From VRUE01 sp045805805 (GTDB lineage: Bacteria; Actinomycetota; Thermoleophilia; Solirubrobacterales; 70-9): a DNA stretch of 60,174 nucleotides. Both the position numbers and the translations under genes were made by a program. Shown here in pieces: positions 27,520 through 35,064 of the stretch. The notes under the pieces are model-generated. The model did no database searches, was not told the DNA's origin, and worked only from the letters and a program-made list of their open reading frames with translations. Within the stretch, counting starts at the first letter, position 1. Every line of letters starts with the position of its first letter. Location of the stretch: the NCBI GenBank assembly GCA_045805805.1, contig JBJMKO010000101.1:1-60174 (forward strand), in the 5' to 3' direction.

Positions 27520-29124
27520 GTGAGCAAGCGCGACTGGCGCTACTACCGGGAGCGACAGCGCGGGCGGGGGCGCCGACAGGCGGAGCCGAAGAACGCTCGC
27601 GAGGCGGTCGAAGCGCTGCTGGACGAGCGATTGGAGCGGAGGGGGTTTCCCGCCTCGATCGAGGTGGAAGCGGGGCGGGCCGCCGACGCGTCCGAGGACA
27701 GCGAGATCCGCCGTCGCGACCTGACCGATCTGCTCACGTTCACCGTCGACCCCGCGACGGCGCGCGATTTCGACGACGCCGTCTCGGCGCAGCGCGAGGA
27801 CAGAGGATGGCGCCTCTGGATCCACATTGCCGACGTCGCTGCCCACGTGCGGCCGGGGACGTCTCTCGATCTGGAGGCGCGTCGGCGCGCCAACAGCACC
27901 TATGTGCCCGGCGCCGTCGAGCCGATGCTTCCCCAGGCGCTGAGCGAGGGGGCGTGCAGTCTCGTCCCCGGCGTGGAGCGGCTTGCTGTCACGGCCGAGA
28001 TCGAGCTCAGCCCTGCCGGCATCCCGCGCAGCGCCAGCTTCTACCGGAGCCGCATCCGCTCCCGCGCCCGGCTCGACTACGACCAGCTCGACCTGATCTT
28101 CGGCGGCCATGCGAGCGCGCCCGAGGCCATCGCCGAGCCGCTGGCGGCGGCCCGCGACGCGGCCGCGGCTTTGGACGAGAACCGTGGCGCGACCAGCCTC
28201 GACGTCGAGTCCTTCGAGCCCGAGTTTCGCTTCGACGGGAAGGGCGACGTGGTCGGAGCCCGCTCCGTTGCGCAGACGGAGTCTCACCGCCTGATCGAGC
28301 GCCTGATGATCCTCGCCAACGAACAGGTGGCGCAGCTGCTCGAGCGCAAGCGGGTGCCGGCCGTCTACCGGATCCACGCCCAGCCCGATCCGCTGCGGGT
28401 CGAGCGCCTAGTCGAGCAGCTACAGGCGCTCGGCATGCCGACGCCGCCACTGCGGCAGGGGCTGGCGCCGGGCCAGGCTGGGGAGGCCGTCGCCGAGGCA
28501 AGCCGGCTGGTGCTCGAGGAGGCGGCCCGGCGCGGGCACGGCCGCGAGGCGTATACATCGCTCGTGCTTCGCTCCCTGATGCAGGCCTCATACAGCGACC
28601 GCAACAGCGGCCACGCCGGGCTGGGCAGCGCCGCCTACTGCCATTTCACCTCGCCGATCCGCCGTTATCCCGATCTGCTCGTGCACCGGGCGCTGCTGGC
28701 GGCGCTCGGGGAGGGGGAGGGGGCGCCGCGGGCCGCGGAGGCGCGCGAGGTGGCCTGGCACAGCAGCGAGTGCGAGCGCGAGTCGGCCCGGATCGAGCGC
28801 GACGCCGACGACGTTTGCGCCGCCTACCTGCTCGAGCGCGAGCTGGGCGAGCGGGGGCCCGAAGCGGTCTTCGAGGGCGAGGTTTCCGGGACGATTCGGG
28901 CCGGGGCCTTTGTCGCCTTCGGCGGCGAGTTGGGCGACGTCTACGAGGGCTTCGTCCCGGCACGCACCATGGGCGGGGAGCGCTTCGAGCTGAACGAGAC
29001 CGAGACGGCGCTCGCCGGCCGCGAGTCGGGCACGACCGTGCGCCTGGGGGATCCGATATCCGTCCGGGTGACCGGGGTCGAGGCTGCCCGCGGAAGGGTC
29101 GATCTGGAGCTGGCCGATGTCTAA
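27520..29124 (+). CDS. rnr: RNase R / RNase II family exoribonuclease (short form)
   Basis: A 534-residue 3'-5' exoribonuclease. The RNB catalytic domain shows DLTFTVDP-like LLTFTVDPATARDFDDAVSA (metal-binding Asp cluster), HIADVAAHVRPGTSLDLEAR, TYVPGAVEPMLPQALSEGACS and YCHFTSPIRRYPDLLVHRAL. A C-terminal S1-like RNA-binding domain (FEGEVSGTIRAGAFVAFGG ...) follows. The protein is much shorter than E. coli RNase R because most of the two N-terminal cold-shock domains is missing; a basic Arg-rich N-terminus replaces them. It overlaps smpB by 8 bases, linking an RNA degrader to trans-translation. Confidence 0.9.
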   Translation: MSKRDWRYYRERQRGRGRRQAEPKNAREAVEALLDERLERRGFPASIEVEAGRAADASEDSEIRRRDLTDLLTFTVDPATARDFDDAVSAQREDRGWRLWIHIADVAAHVRPGTSLDLEARRRANSTYVPGAVEPMLPQALSEGACSLVPGVERLAVTAEIELSPAGIPRSASFYRSRIRSRARLDYDQLDLIFGGHASAPEAIAEPLAAARDAAAALDENRGATSLDVESFEPEFRFDGKGDVVGARSVAQTESHRLIERLMILANEQVAQLLERKRVPAVYRIHAQPDPLRVERLVEQLQALGMPTPPLRQGLAPGQAGEAVAEASRLVLEEAARRGHGREAYTSLVLRSLMQASYSDRNSGHAGLGSAAYCHFTSPIRRYPDLLVHRALLAALGEGEGAPRAAEAREVAWHSSECERESARIERDADDVCAAYLLERELGERGPEAVFEGEVSGTIRAGAFVAFGGELGDVYEGFVPARTMGGERFELNETETALAGRESGTTVRLGDPISVRVTGVEAARGRVDLELADV

Positions 29125-29602
29125 GAAGCAGAAGAAGCAGCGCACCCCCGCGTCCGGCGACGTCGCCACCAACCGCCGCGCCCGGCACAAGTTCGAAGCG
29201 GTAGAGAAAATGGAGGCGGGGATCGTCCTGCAGGGTTCCGAGGTGAAGTCATTGCGCAACGGCAAGGCCCAGATGACCGACGCCTACGCCGTCGTCGACC
29301 GGGGCGAGGTCTGGCTGCGCAACCTCCATATCCCGCCATATGAGCCGGCCAGCCGCGAGAATCACGAGCCGGAGCGGCCGCGCAAGCTGCTCCTGCACAA
29401 GGCCGAAATCGAACGGCTGATCGGCAAGACGGCGGAGAAAGGGCTGACCCTGATCCCCCTCCGGATCTACTTCAAGGGCTCCCGCGCGAAGGTCGAGCTG
29501 GCCCTGGCGCGCGGCAAGGAGGGGCGCGATCGCCGTCGCGAGATGGCGGACCGTGACGTGCGGCGTGAAGTCGAGCGGGAATTCAAGGGCAGGATGAGGT
29601 AG
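29117..29602 (+). CDS. smpB: tmRNA-binding protein SmpB
   Basis: A 161-residue SmpB, which delivers tmRNA to stalled ribosomes. Family segments are NRRARHKFEAVEKMEAGIVL, GSEVKSLRNGKAQMTDAYA, ENHEPERPRKLLLHKAEI and a basic C-terminal tail (GKEGRDRRREMADRDVRREV) that enters the empty mRNA channel. The ATG overlaps the end of rnr by 8 bases. The tmRNA gene itself lies 3.3 kb downstream in the same orientation. Confidence 0.97.
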   Translation: MSKKQKKQRTPASGDVATNRRARHKFEAVEKMEAGIVLQGSEVKSLRNGKAQMTDAYAVVDRGEVWLRNLHIPPYEPASRENHEPERPRKLLLHKAEIERLIGKTAEKGLTLIPLRIYFKGSRAKVELALARGKEGRDRRREMADRDVRREVEREFKGRMR

Positions 29603-29613
29603 CTTCGAGGATC

Positions 29614-31344
29614 ATGCGTTCCAGGATTGCCCTGCTTTGGTCCGCGGTAGCCCTCGCCGCGCTGGCACTGGCCCTCCCGGCGGAGGCCCATGCCGAATCT
29701 TTCCCGAGCAAAGCGGGAAACTTCGTCAGTGACAACATCCAGTACTTCGTCGCCGGCTTGGTTGCGGCGATCCTGCTTCTCCTTCTGGTCGTCAGCATCG
29801 CCCAGCGGCGCAGCAAGGGAATAGCGAAGAAGCAGGCAACGGGGCTTCCGGCGATGATGCCGACGCCGCCTCCGACCCCCGAGCCTCCGCCGGCCAGGCC
29901 TGTAACTCCCGCTTCTCAGGCCCAGACCGCGGAGATGCCCGCGACGCCACCCTTGGGGTCCACGCCGTCGCCTGTGGCCGGGCCGCCCCTGAACGCCAAG
30001 GAGAAGCGCAAACAGGCGCGCGAGCAGCAACGGGCCGCGCGGCTCGAGCATCGCAAGCGGCGCCAGGCAGAGGCGAAGCGCCGCAAGGAAGAGCGGCTGG
30101 CAAAACGCGCCGAGCGTCGCTGGGCCGGAGGCGGGCGAGCCGACGGCAGGCGGGCCCGAAAAGAAGCGGCGAAGGCGGAGCGCCAGCTCACCGAAGCCCG
30201 CGCCGCCCAGGAGCGCGAACAGCTGCAGCCTCGGGATCAAGCAACCCAGCCCACTCCACCGCCGTTCTCGCCGCAACCCCCGGCATCGCCGCCGCCCTCC
30301 GCTGTGCAGGCAGCGCCGGCGCCCCCGCTGCCGGTCGAGTCGGCCGTTCCTCCAGCCGTCGTAGCGCCACCCGGCGCGCCGCCTGGGTATGACGGTCCCG
30401 CGGCGGCCGAAGAGCGGGTTCGCGCCAAGGTGGACGAGATCCAGCGTGAGGAGGAGCGGATTCGCAGCGAGGCCGACCGCCGCATCGCCGAGGCCGAGCG
30501 CCTGCAGCGCGAGGCGGACGAACGAACGGAGCGAGCCCAGGCGACGCAGAGCATGGGCGCGGTTCCACTCCAGGCGCAGCCACTGCCCCCCGCCGCGGCT
30601 CCGGGCTCGGTACCGGACCTGGAGACCGCCGAGCAGCGCCTCCAGCAGGAGCGCGAAGCGCAGGAGCGGGCGATGGTGGAGGCGCAGGAGCGCCTGCGCC
30701 AGATCGAGGAGCGCACCAAGGAAGCGGAGGAGCGGGCAGCCGAGGCCAAACGCCTCGCCCAGCTGAAGGCCGAGGAGGAGGAGCGCGAGCGGCGCCTGCA
30801 GGAGGTCCGTGACAGCGTCGCCCAGGCCGAGGAGCGCGCCCGCGAAGCCGAGCGCCGCGCCGCCGAAGCGGAGCAGGCCGTGATCCAGTCGGTTCAGGGG
30901 AGCGGCGGGCACCAGCCGGCACCGACACCTCCCGCGCCGATGCCTCCGCCCCCGCCTACGCCGCAGCCCGTGCCTCCGTCGCCTGAGCCCACGCCCCCAG
31001 CGCCAGCCCCGGAGCCGCCGCCGCCAGCCCCGGAACCGGTACCACCCGTACCCGAGCCCCTGCCGCCTTCGACCCCTCCGGCGCCGGAGCCTCCACGGCC
31101 GGCGCCCCCCGCGCCCGAGCCGTCTCTGCCCCCGGCGGCGGCCACACCTTCGGGCGGCACGATCGACCTCAACTCGGCCACCTTCGAGCAGCTTCGCGCC
31201 GAGAACCTCTCGGTCACTCAGGCAACTCGCCTGCTCGCGCACCGTGAGCGGCTCGGCCGCTTTGGCTCGGTCGACGAGCTGGATGAGGTGGCGGGTCTGC
31301 CCCAGGATTTGCTGGAAGACCTGAAGCGTCGTTCTACGGTCTGA
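29614..31344 (+). CDS. Membrane-anchored coiled-coil protein with C-terminal helix-hairpin-helix
   Basis: A 576-residue protein that I cannot name. It starts with a signal-like segment (residues about 3-25), then a strong membrane helix (about 46-66, VAGLVAAILLLLLVVSIAQR). A Pro-rich linker leads to a long highly charged, Ala/Glu/Arg-rich coiled coil (about 125-205 and 265-425), a very Pro-rich stretch (430-510), and finally a ComEA-type HhH unit (IDLNSATFEQLRAENLSVTQ ... DELDEVAGLPQDLLEDL). The layout suggests a membrane-tethered cytoplasmic scaffold that may bind DNA. It follows smpB by 11 bases. Confidence 0.75.
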   Translation: MRSRIALLWSAVALAALALALPAEAHAESFPSKAGNFVSDNIQYFVAGLVAAILLLLLVVSIAQRRSKGIAKKQATGLPAMMPTPPPTPEPPPARPVTPASQAQTAEMPATPPLGSTPSPVAGPPLNAKEKRKQAREQQRAARLEHRKRRQAEAKRRKEERLAKRAERRWAGGGRADGRRARKEAAKAERQLTEARAAQEREQLQPRDQATQPTPPPFSPQPPASPPPSAVQAAPAPPLPVESAVPPAVVAPPGAPPGYDGPAAAEERVRAKVDEIQREEERIRSEADRRIAEAERLQREADERTERAQATQSMGAVPLQAQPLPPAAAPGSVPDLETAEQRLQQEREAQERAMVEAQERLRQIEERTKEAEERAAEAKRLAQLKAEEEERERRLQEVRDSVAQAEERAREAERRAAEAEQAVIQSVQGSGGHQPAPTPPAPMPPPPPTPQPVPPSPEPTPPAPAPEPPPPAPEPVPPVPEPLPPSTPPAPEPPRPAPPAPEPSLPPAAATPSGGTIDLNSATFEQLRAENLSVTQATRLLAHRERLGRFGSVDELDEVAGLPQDLLEDLKRRSTV

Positions 31345-31345
31345 G

Positions 31346-31386
31346 GAACGGCCTCAGCAGGGGGTTCCGCTTAACCTTTTTGGCGG
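31346..31386. repeat. Partial PCE-1 half-element
   Basis: CAGCAGGGGGTTCCGCTTAA followed by CCTTTTTGGCGG repeats, in direct orientation, the left half of the complete PCE-1 that starts at 31387. No matching right half is present. It looks like a tandem or nested remnant. Confidence 0.65.
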
Positions 31387-31503
31387 AGAGCCAGTCCCGG
31401 CAGGGGGTTCCGCTTAACTTTTTCGATAGGCGGCAATTGCTGACGCTCGAACCTCACTTGCGAAAAAGTACAAGACGCTCCACCCCCTGCCGGGACTGGC
31501 TCT
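31387..31503. repeat. PCE-1 element, copy 2
   Basis: Perfect 22-bp arms (31387-31408 and 31482-31503, containing GCCAGTCCCGGCAGGGGG) enclose TTAACTTTTTCG ... CGAAAAAGTACAAG with CAATTGCTGACGCTCGA in the middle. The right arm ends inside the stop codon of the minus-strand reductase gene (31502-31504). The inner ten arm bases resemble copy 1; the outer ones do not. Confidence 0.85.
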
Positions 31504-32878
31504 ACAGGCCGTGGGCTTCCAAGAGCTTTAGCCAGATCTCGCTGCGGGTTGGGTAGGCCGCTACTGCGTGGCGGAGCTTTGGGAGGGGGACTTTGCCGAC
31601 TATGGCTACGGTTGCTGCCTGTAGGAAGTCCGCTGTCTCGAAGCCTGTGAAGGTGGCGCCGACGATTACCTGGCGGGACTCGTCGATGACGAGGCGGGAG
31701 GTGCCGCCGGTTTCCTTGCCCTGGAAGCTTGCGCCGGCGACGCTGTCGGTGGGGACGTCGATTGCGCGGGCGTCGATTCCGGCTTCGCGGGCCTCGTCCA
31801 GGGTCTTGCCGGCTGCGGCGACCTGGGGGTCGGTAAAGGTGACGCGGGGCGGGCCAAGCCCTTCGGCGATCGCTTCGACCTCGCGCCCGAGCGCGTTCTC
31901 GGCGGCGACCCAGGCCTGGTACTTGCCCATGTGGGTGAAGAGGCCCCGGCCGTTGACGTCGCCGACCGCGTAGAGCCACTCGCGCCCGCCGACCCGCATC
32001 TGCGTGTCGGTCTCCAGAAAGCCGTCCTTGCCGGCCTCGACACCGGCGGTATCGAGGCCGATGTCTTCGGTGCGGGCCCTGCGCCCGACGGCGACGAGGA
32101 GCTCCGCGGCCTCGACTGCGGTGCCGTCGTCGAGCTCCAGCCCGATGCCTCGGTCGGCTTGCGCGACGCGTTGGGCGAGAACGCTGGTGCGCACGTCGAC
32201 GCCATGTCTCTGGCGCAAGGCCGTGGCGACCTGCTCGCCGGCGAAGGGCTCCTCGCGCGAGAGCAGCCGCTCGGCGCCCTCGATCAGGGTGACCCGGGTT
32301 CCGAGCGTCGACCAGGCCTGCGCCAGCTCGGAGCCAATCGGACCGCCGCCGAGAACCACCATGCTCTCCGGCACCCGCTGCGAGGTCGTCCCCTCGCGGT
32401 TGTTCCACACCCTCACCGAGTCGAGCCCCTCGATCGGCGGCATCGCCGCGCCGCTGCCCGTGGCGATAACGACGACGCGGCTCGCGCTCAGCAGATCGTC
32501 GCCGACGCGCACCCGGCGCACGCCGTCCAGCCTCCCCTCGCCGCGGAAAAGCTCGATCCCGCGCTCTTCCAGCCAGGGGAGCTGGCCCGAGTCGTCGAGG
32601 CCGTGGATCACCTCGTCGCGGCGGTCGAGGATCGCCTGTGGATCGAGGTCGCCGCGCACCGCCTCGGCGACGCCGGGCACGCGGCGGGCCTCGTCGAAAA
32701 GGTCCCCCGGCCGCAGCAGCGCCTTCGACGGCATGCAGGCGTAGTAGGAGCACTCGCCGCCGACCAGGTGCTGCTCGACGATCGCCACCGACATGCCGCC
32801 GTCGGCGAGGCGCCCCGCGCAGACCTCGCCCGGGGCCCCGGCGCCCAGCACGATCGCGTCGAATTGTTGCTCGGCCAC
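31502..32878 (-). CDS. FAD-dependent pyridine nucleotide-disulfide oxidoreductase
   Basis: A 458-residue flavoprotein of the lipoamide dehydrogenase/mercuric reductase family. The FAD loop is VLGAGAPGEVCAGRL, the redox disulfide is C-x4-C in GGECSYYACMPSKALL, the NAD(P) loop is VVLGGGPIGSELAQAW, and the second FAD motif is WLYAVGDVNGRGLFTHMGKY. The C-terminal dimer domain reads AVAAYPTRSEIW, with Tyr where lipoamide dehydrogenases have the catalytic His of HPT.SE, so it is probably not a true E3 subunit. The GTG at 32878 gives the normal N-terminus (VAEQQFDAIVLGAG). It is divergent from the tmRNA gene, 35 bases away, and its start codon lies inside the tmRNA promoter. Confidence 0.88.
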   Translation of the reverse strand: MAEQQFDAIVLGAGAPGEVCAGRLADGGMSVAIVEQHLVGGECSYYACMPSKALLRPGDLFDEARRVPGVAEAVRGDLDPQAILDRRDEVIHGLDDSGQLPWLEERGIELFRGEGRLDGVRRVRVGDDLLSASRVVVIATGSGAAMPPIEGLDSVRVWNNREGTTSQRVPESMVVLGGGPIGSELAQAWSTLGTRVTLIEGAERLLSREEPFAGEQVATALRQRHGVDVRTSVLAQRVAQADRGIGLELDDGTAVEAAELLVAVGRRARTEDIGLDTAGVEAGKDGFLETDTQMRVGGREWLYAVGDVNGRGLFTHMGKYQAWVAAENALGREVEAIAEGLGPPRVTFTDPQVAAAGKTLDEAREAGIDARAIDVPTDSVAGASFQGKETGGTSRLVIDESRQVIVGATFTGFETADFLQAATVAIVGKVPLPKLRHAVAAYPTRSEIWLKLLEAHGL

Positions 32879-32895
32879 TCCCGACACCGTACAAT
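32867..32895 (+). promoter_or_regulatory. Sigma-70 promoter of ssrA
   Basis: TTGCTC (32867-32872) and TACAAT (32890-32895) are separated by 17 bases. The -10 hexamer ends 18 bases before the mature tmRNA 5' end, leaving a short leader to be removed by RNase P. The -35 lies within the first codons of the divergent reductase gene. Confidence 0.75.
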
Positions 32896-32913
32896 CGACC
32901 GGCACCACAGCAC

Positions 32914-33275
32914 GGGGGCGACAGGCTTCGACGTGGTCGGTCCGTGCGAACGGTTGCAGGTCGAGGTTGCCGGAGGCCTCGTTAAACCCCGGCAAAAACC
33001 AATACGTGCGGACCATGAGTTCGCCCTCGCTGCCTAGCTAGAACCTAGGTGATGAGAGTCGGTCCTCCCCCGCCCGCGGGGAGGGCAGCCGGCTTCAGAA
33101 CGCGGGCTCACCCAGGCGGATCGCCCCGTCCGCCAGGGGAAATCTCAGAGGGCTCTATCTCCCGCAGTGCCCGCCGGCGCGGACCCCGGGAGACGAGAAT
33201 CAAGCGCCGGCTATACCTGTAGACACCATCGCACTACGACCTCGGACGCCGGTTCAATTCCGGCCGCCTCCACCA
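32914..33275 (+). ncRNA. ssrA: Transfer-messenger RNA (tmRNA)
   Basis: The 362-base RNA rescues stalled ribosomes and tags the truncated peptide. The 5' end GGGGGCG pairs with CGCCTCC before the encoded CCA (33273-33275), forming the acceptor stem, and the T-arm reads CCGGTTCAATTCCGG. The message part runs from resume codon GCG (33008) to TAG (33035-33037) and encodes ADHEFALAA, ending in the ClpXP degron ALAA. The upstream region GCCTCGTTAAACCCCGGC matches the usual tmRNA layout before the resume codon. An intrinsic terminator follows at 33291. The gene is one-piece, not permuted. smpB is 3.3 kb upstream. Confidence 0.96.
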
Positions 33276-33290
33276 TTTCTTTCAAGATTG

Positions 33291-33326
33291 AACCCTGGCC
33301 CTTAGCAAGAGGGCCGGGGTTTTTCT
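33291..33326 (+). terminator. Intrinsic terminator of ssrA
   Basis: ACCCTGGCCCT (33292-33302) pairs with AGGGCCGGGGT (33310-33320) with one wobble, followed by TTTTCTT. This is the only classical stem plus T-run terminator I found in the window. Confidence 0.9.
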
Positions 33327-33651
33327 TGAGGCCGCGCCGCACGTCGCCAGGTCGTCGTCCGTCAATCGGTGTGTCCCGGCTCAACGCAGGCTGCTGGTTT
33401 CGCGGTCAATCTGCGACTCGCCCCGCGTCGATCAAAGGGCGAGTGCGACTGGCGCTCGGTGAATACGGGGCCGGTCACGACCCCATGCTGGACGACCGAA
33501 ACCGGCCCCAAGACCTACGTGGTGACGCTTCTAGGCGTGCTTGATGATCTGCACGCTCGGAATCGTCGCGGCTACATTTCGGATCGTCATCCCTGCTCAC
33601 CTCCCTCCCCGCGTCGTGATCCCGGCCGTTCGCCGGGACGGGGAGGTCGAT
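33327..33651. other. Gap after ssrA without a supported gene
   Basis: About 320 bases between the tmRNA terminator and the palindrome before the next regulator. Open frames here are short, overlap each other and match nothing I recognise. A small hairpin CCCGGC...GCCGGG lies at 33621-33637. No copy of the tmRNA 3' end, which would mark an integrated element, is present downstream in the window. Confidence 0.5.
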
Positions 33652-33705
33652 GGTAGGGATTTCCCTAGTGGCGGCTATTTCCATAGCGACAAGGGAATCC
33701 CTGCC
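33652..33705. promoter_or_regulatory. Palindrome upstream of winged-helix gene (possible operator)
   Basis: GGTAGGGATTTCCCT (from 33652) and AAGGGAATCCCTGCC (33691-33705) are inverted repeats, and each arm is itself nearly palindromic (AGGGA..TCCCT). It lies 63 bases before the GTG of the regulator at 33769, a fitting place for an autoregulatory site. Confidence 0.5.
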
Positions 33706-33768
33706 GTTCGAACACCTATGCTCTGCCACCTCTGAATAGCCAAATCAAACCGAGCTGGAGGGATTTGC

Positions 33769-34410
33769 GTGGTCGTCACAACCAAGCCGGGACAGAAACG
33801 AAGCATTGAGGAAGCGCCGTCCTACGGCGTCGGGCGCAGGCTCAGGATCGAAATCCTGGGAGTTCTCAACGAGGGCACCCACAGCGCGTCCGAACTCTCC
33901 AAACTCATCCATCAGCCCCTTACAACCATCGGCCACCACATCAAGGAGATGGTCAACTCGGGCTGCATCGAACTGGCCAGGATCGAAAAGGTGCGCAACG
34001 TCGATCAGCACTTCTACCGAGCGGTCCAGCTCCCGTTCGTGACCGACGAAGAATGGAATGAACTGCCGCCAGAAGTCAAACAGGAGTACGCAGCGGTGGT
34101 CATGCAGGCGATCATGGCCGAGGGCATGGGCTCGCTGTGGGCGGGCAAGATGAACAACGACCCCCTGCTGCGCATGATGTGGCGATGGTTCAACCTCGAT
34201 GCCCGGGGCCGCGAGGAACTCGCAGATGAGATTCGCGAATCGTGGGAACGAATCGTGGAAATCGAGTGCAACTCCACCAATCGGCGGGCGGAGTCCGGCG
34301 AGGAAGCCGTAACTGTGATCGTCGCGATGATGGGCTTTGAGCGGAGTCGGCCGGTAGGCACCACCTCCCCGGCAGTGCACCGTCTTTCCCCCGAGGGAAA
34401 TACTGACTGA
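33769..34410 (+). CDS. ArsR-like winged-helix transcriptional regulator
   Basis: A 213-residue GTG-start protein, preceded by TGGAGGGA as ribosome binding site. The N-terminal half is a winged helix (RLRIEILGVLNEGTHSASEL, LIHQPLTTIGHHIKEMVNSG, IELARIEKV), of the ArsR/PadR-like kind that recognises small-molecule or stress signals. The C-terminal half (WNELPPEVKQEYAAVVMQAI ... WERIVEIECN) is helical and could be a dimer or ligand domain. Base composition is lower in GC than in neighbours. A palindrome upstream may be its own operator. The target genes are unknown. Confidence 0.8.
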   Translation: MVVTTKPGQKRSIEEAPSYGVGRRLRIEILGVLNEGTHSASELSKLIHQPLTTIGHHIKEMVNSGCIELARIEKVRNVDQHFYRAVQLPFVTDEEWNELPPEVKQEYAAVVMQAIMAEGMGSLWAGKMNNDPLLRMMWRWFNLDARGREELADEIRESWERIVEIECNSTNRRAESGEEAVTVIVAMMGFERSRPVGTTSPAVHRLSPEGNTD

Positions 34411-34587
34411 CACCCAAACCTCTTTCGAGAAATAGGTATTCCCCAGCGCGTTCCTATCTGAGATCCTTTCAGTACTCCGACGAAAACGAGTGGATGCTTC
34501 TCCCTGTTGTCGGTGGATCGCTCCAGTTTCTTGGGTGGACGGGCAGGGCAGGACCGTCCACCCAGGGTTCTGGCGCAGGAGGTTCAC

Positions 34588-34863
34588 ATGCCAGGTAAAA
34601 GCGACGAAACCCCTCAGATGGAAATTCAACTCAAGAGAGCGCTGTCGCATCCCAAGCGCACGGAAATTTTCGGCCACATTCTCACGCAGGAAAGCAAGAC
34701 AGGCACAGGCGAGGCGGAGCTAATCGAGATGTTCGGCCTGAGTCCGGCCAGGTTGAAATACCACCTGACTGTCTTGCGCGGCGCCGACTTGATCGTCCCT
34801 GCCGCAGGTGGTCAGGGACAGGGCGAGCGCGCTTACGTAGCGACGAGAGCGATAGCACTCTAG
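34588..34863 (+). CDS. Small winged-helix DNA-binding protein
   Basis: A 91-residue protein. The ATG at 34588 is fixed by AGGAGG (34577-34582). The whole chain is one ArsR-like winged helix: LKRALSHPKRTEIFGHILTQ, then LIEMFGLSPARLKYHLTVLR as recognition helix region and ADLIVPAAGGQGQGERAYVA as wing. It lacks a second domain, unlike the regulator 178 bases upstream. Both look like members of the same lineage-specific regulator group. The frame is open 27 codons further upstream, but without a ribosome binding site. Confidence 0.75.
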   Translation: MPGKSDETPQMEIQLKRALSHPKRTEIFGHILTQESKTGTGEAELIEMFGLSPARLKYHLTVLRGADLIVPAAGGQGQGERAYVATRAIAL

Positions 34864-34952
34864 CTTCCGGCCTCTCGTGGTCGAATAGTCACGGCTGGGT
34901 CCATTACATAGAGTCGTTTGCCTCTTTTAGTCGAGACGTTCAGAATTGCGAC

Positions 34953-35054
34953 ATGGGCATGGGCGCAGGAGAGGAGCTGGTTGGTATTGCATATGCCAAC
35001 GACCGGGTCGTAGCCGAGATGCTCCAAGGGCTGCCCGGCCGCAGCTGTCCCTAG
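34953..35054 (+). pseudogene. Short ORF resembling the N-terminus of a DUF2007-type protein
   Basis: ATG 34953 to TAG 35054 encodes 33 residues with EELVGIAYANDRVVAEMLQG, very like the start of DUF2007 'putative signal transducing' proteins, where a strand LV.VA and a helix .EAEM.QGLL are followed by about 40 more residues. Here a stop arrives right after LPGRSCP. I read it as a truncated remnant, though a real microprotein cannot be excluded. Confidence 0.5.
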
Positions 35055-35064
35055 TCTGCCGGCG

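Noticed and set aside
33166..33544. 125-residue ORF across the tmRNA 3' part
   Set aside because: It overlaps the tmRNA acceptor and terminator and has no recognisable protein features.
33276..35064. Prophage or integrative element in the tmRNA gene
   Set aside because: No integrase gene and no second copy of the tmRNA 3' end within the window; kept only as a weak island suggestion.
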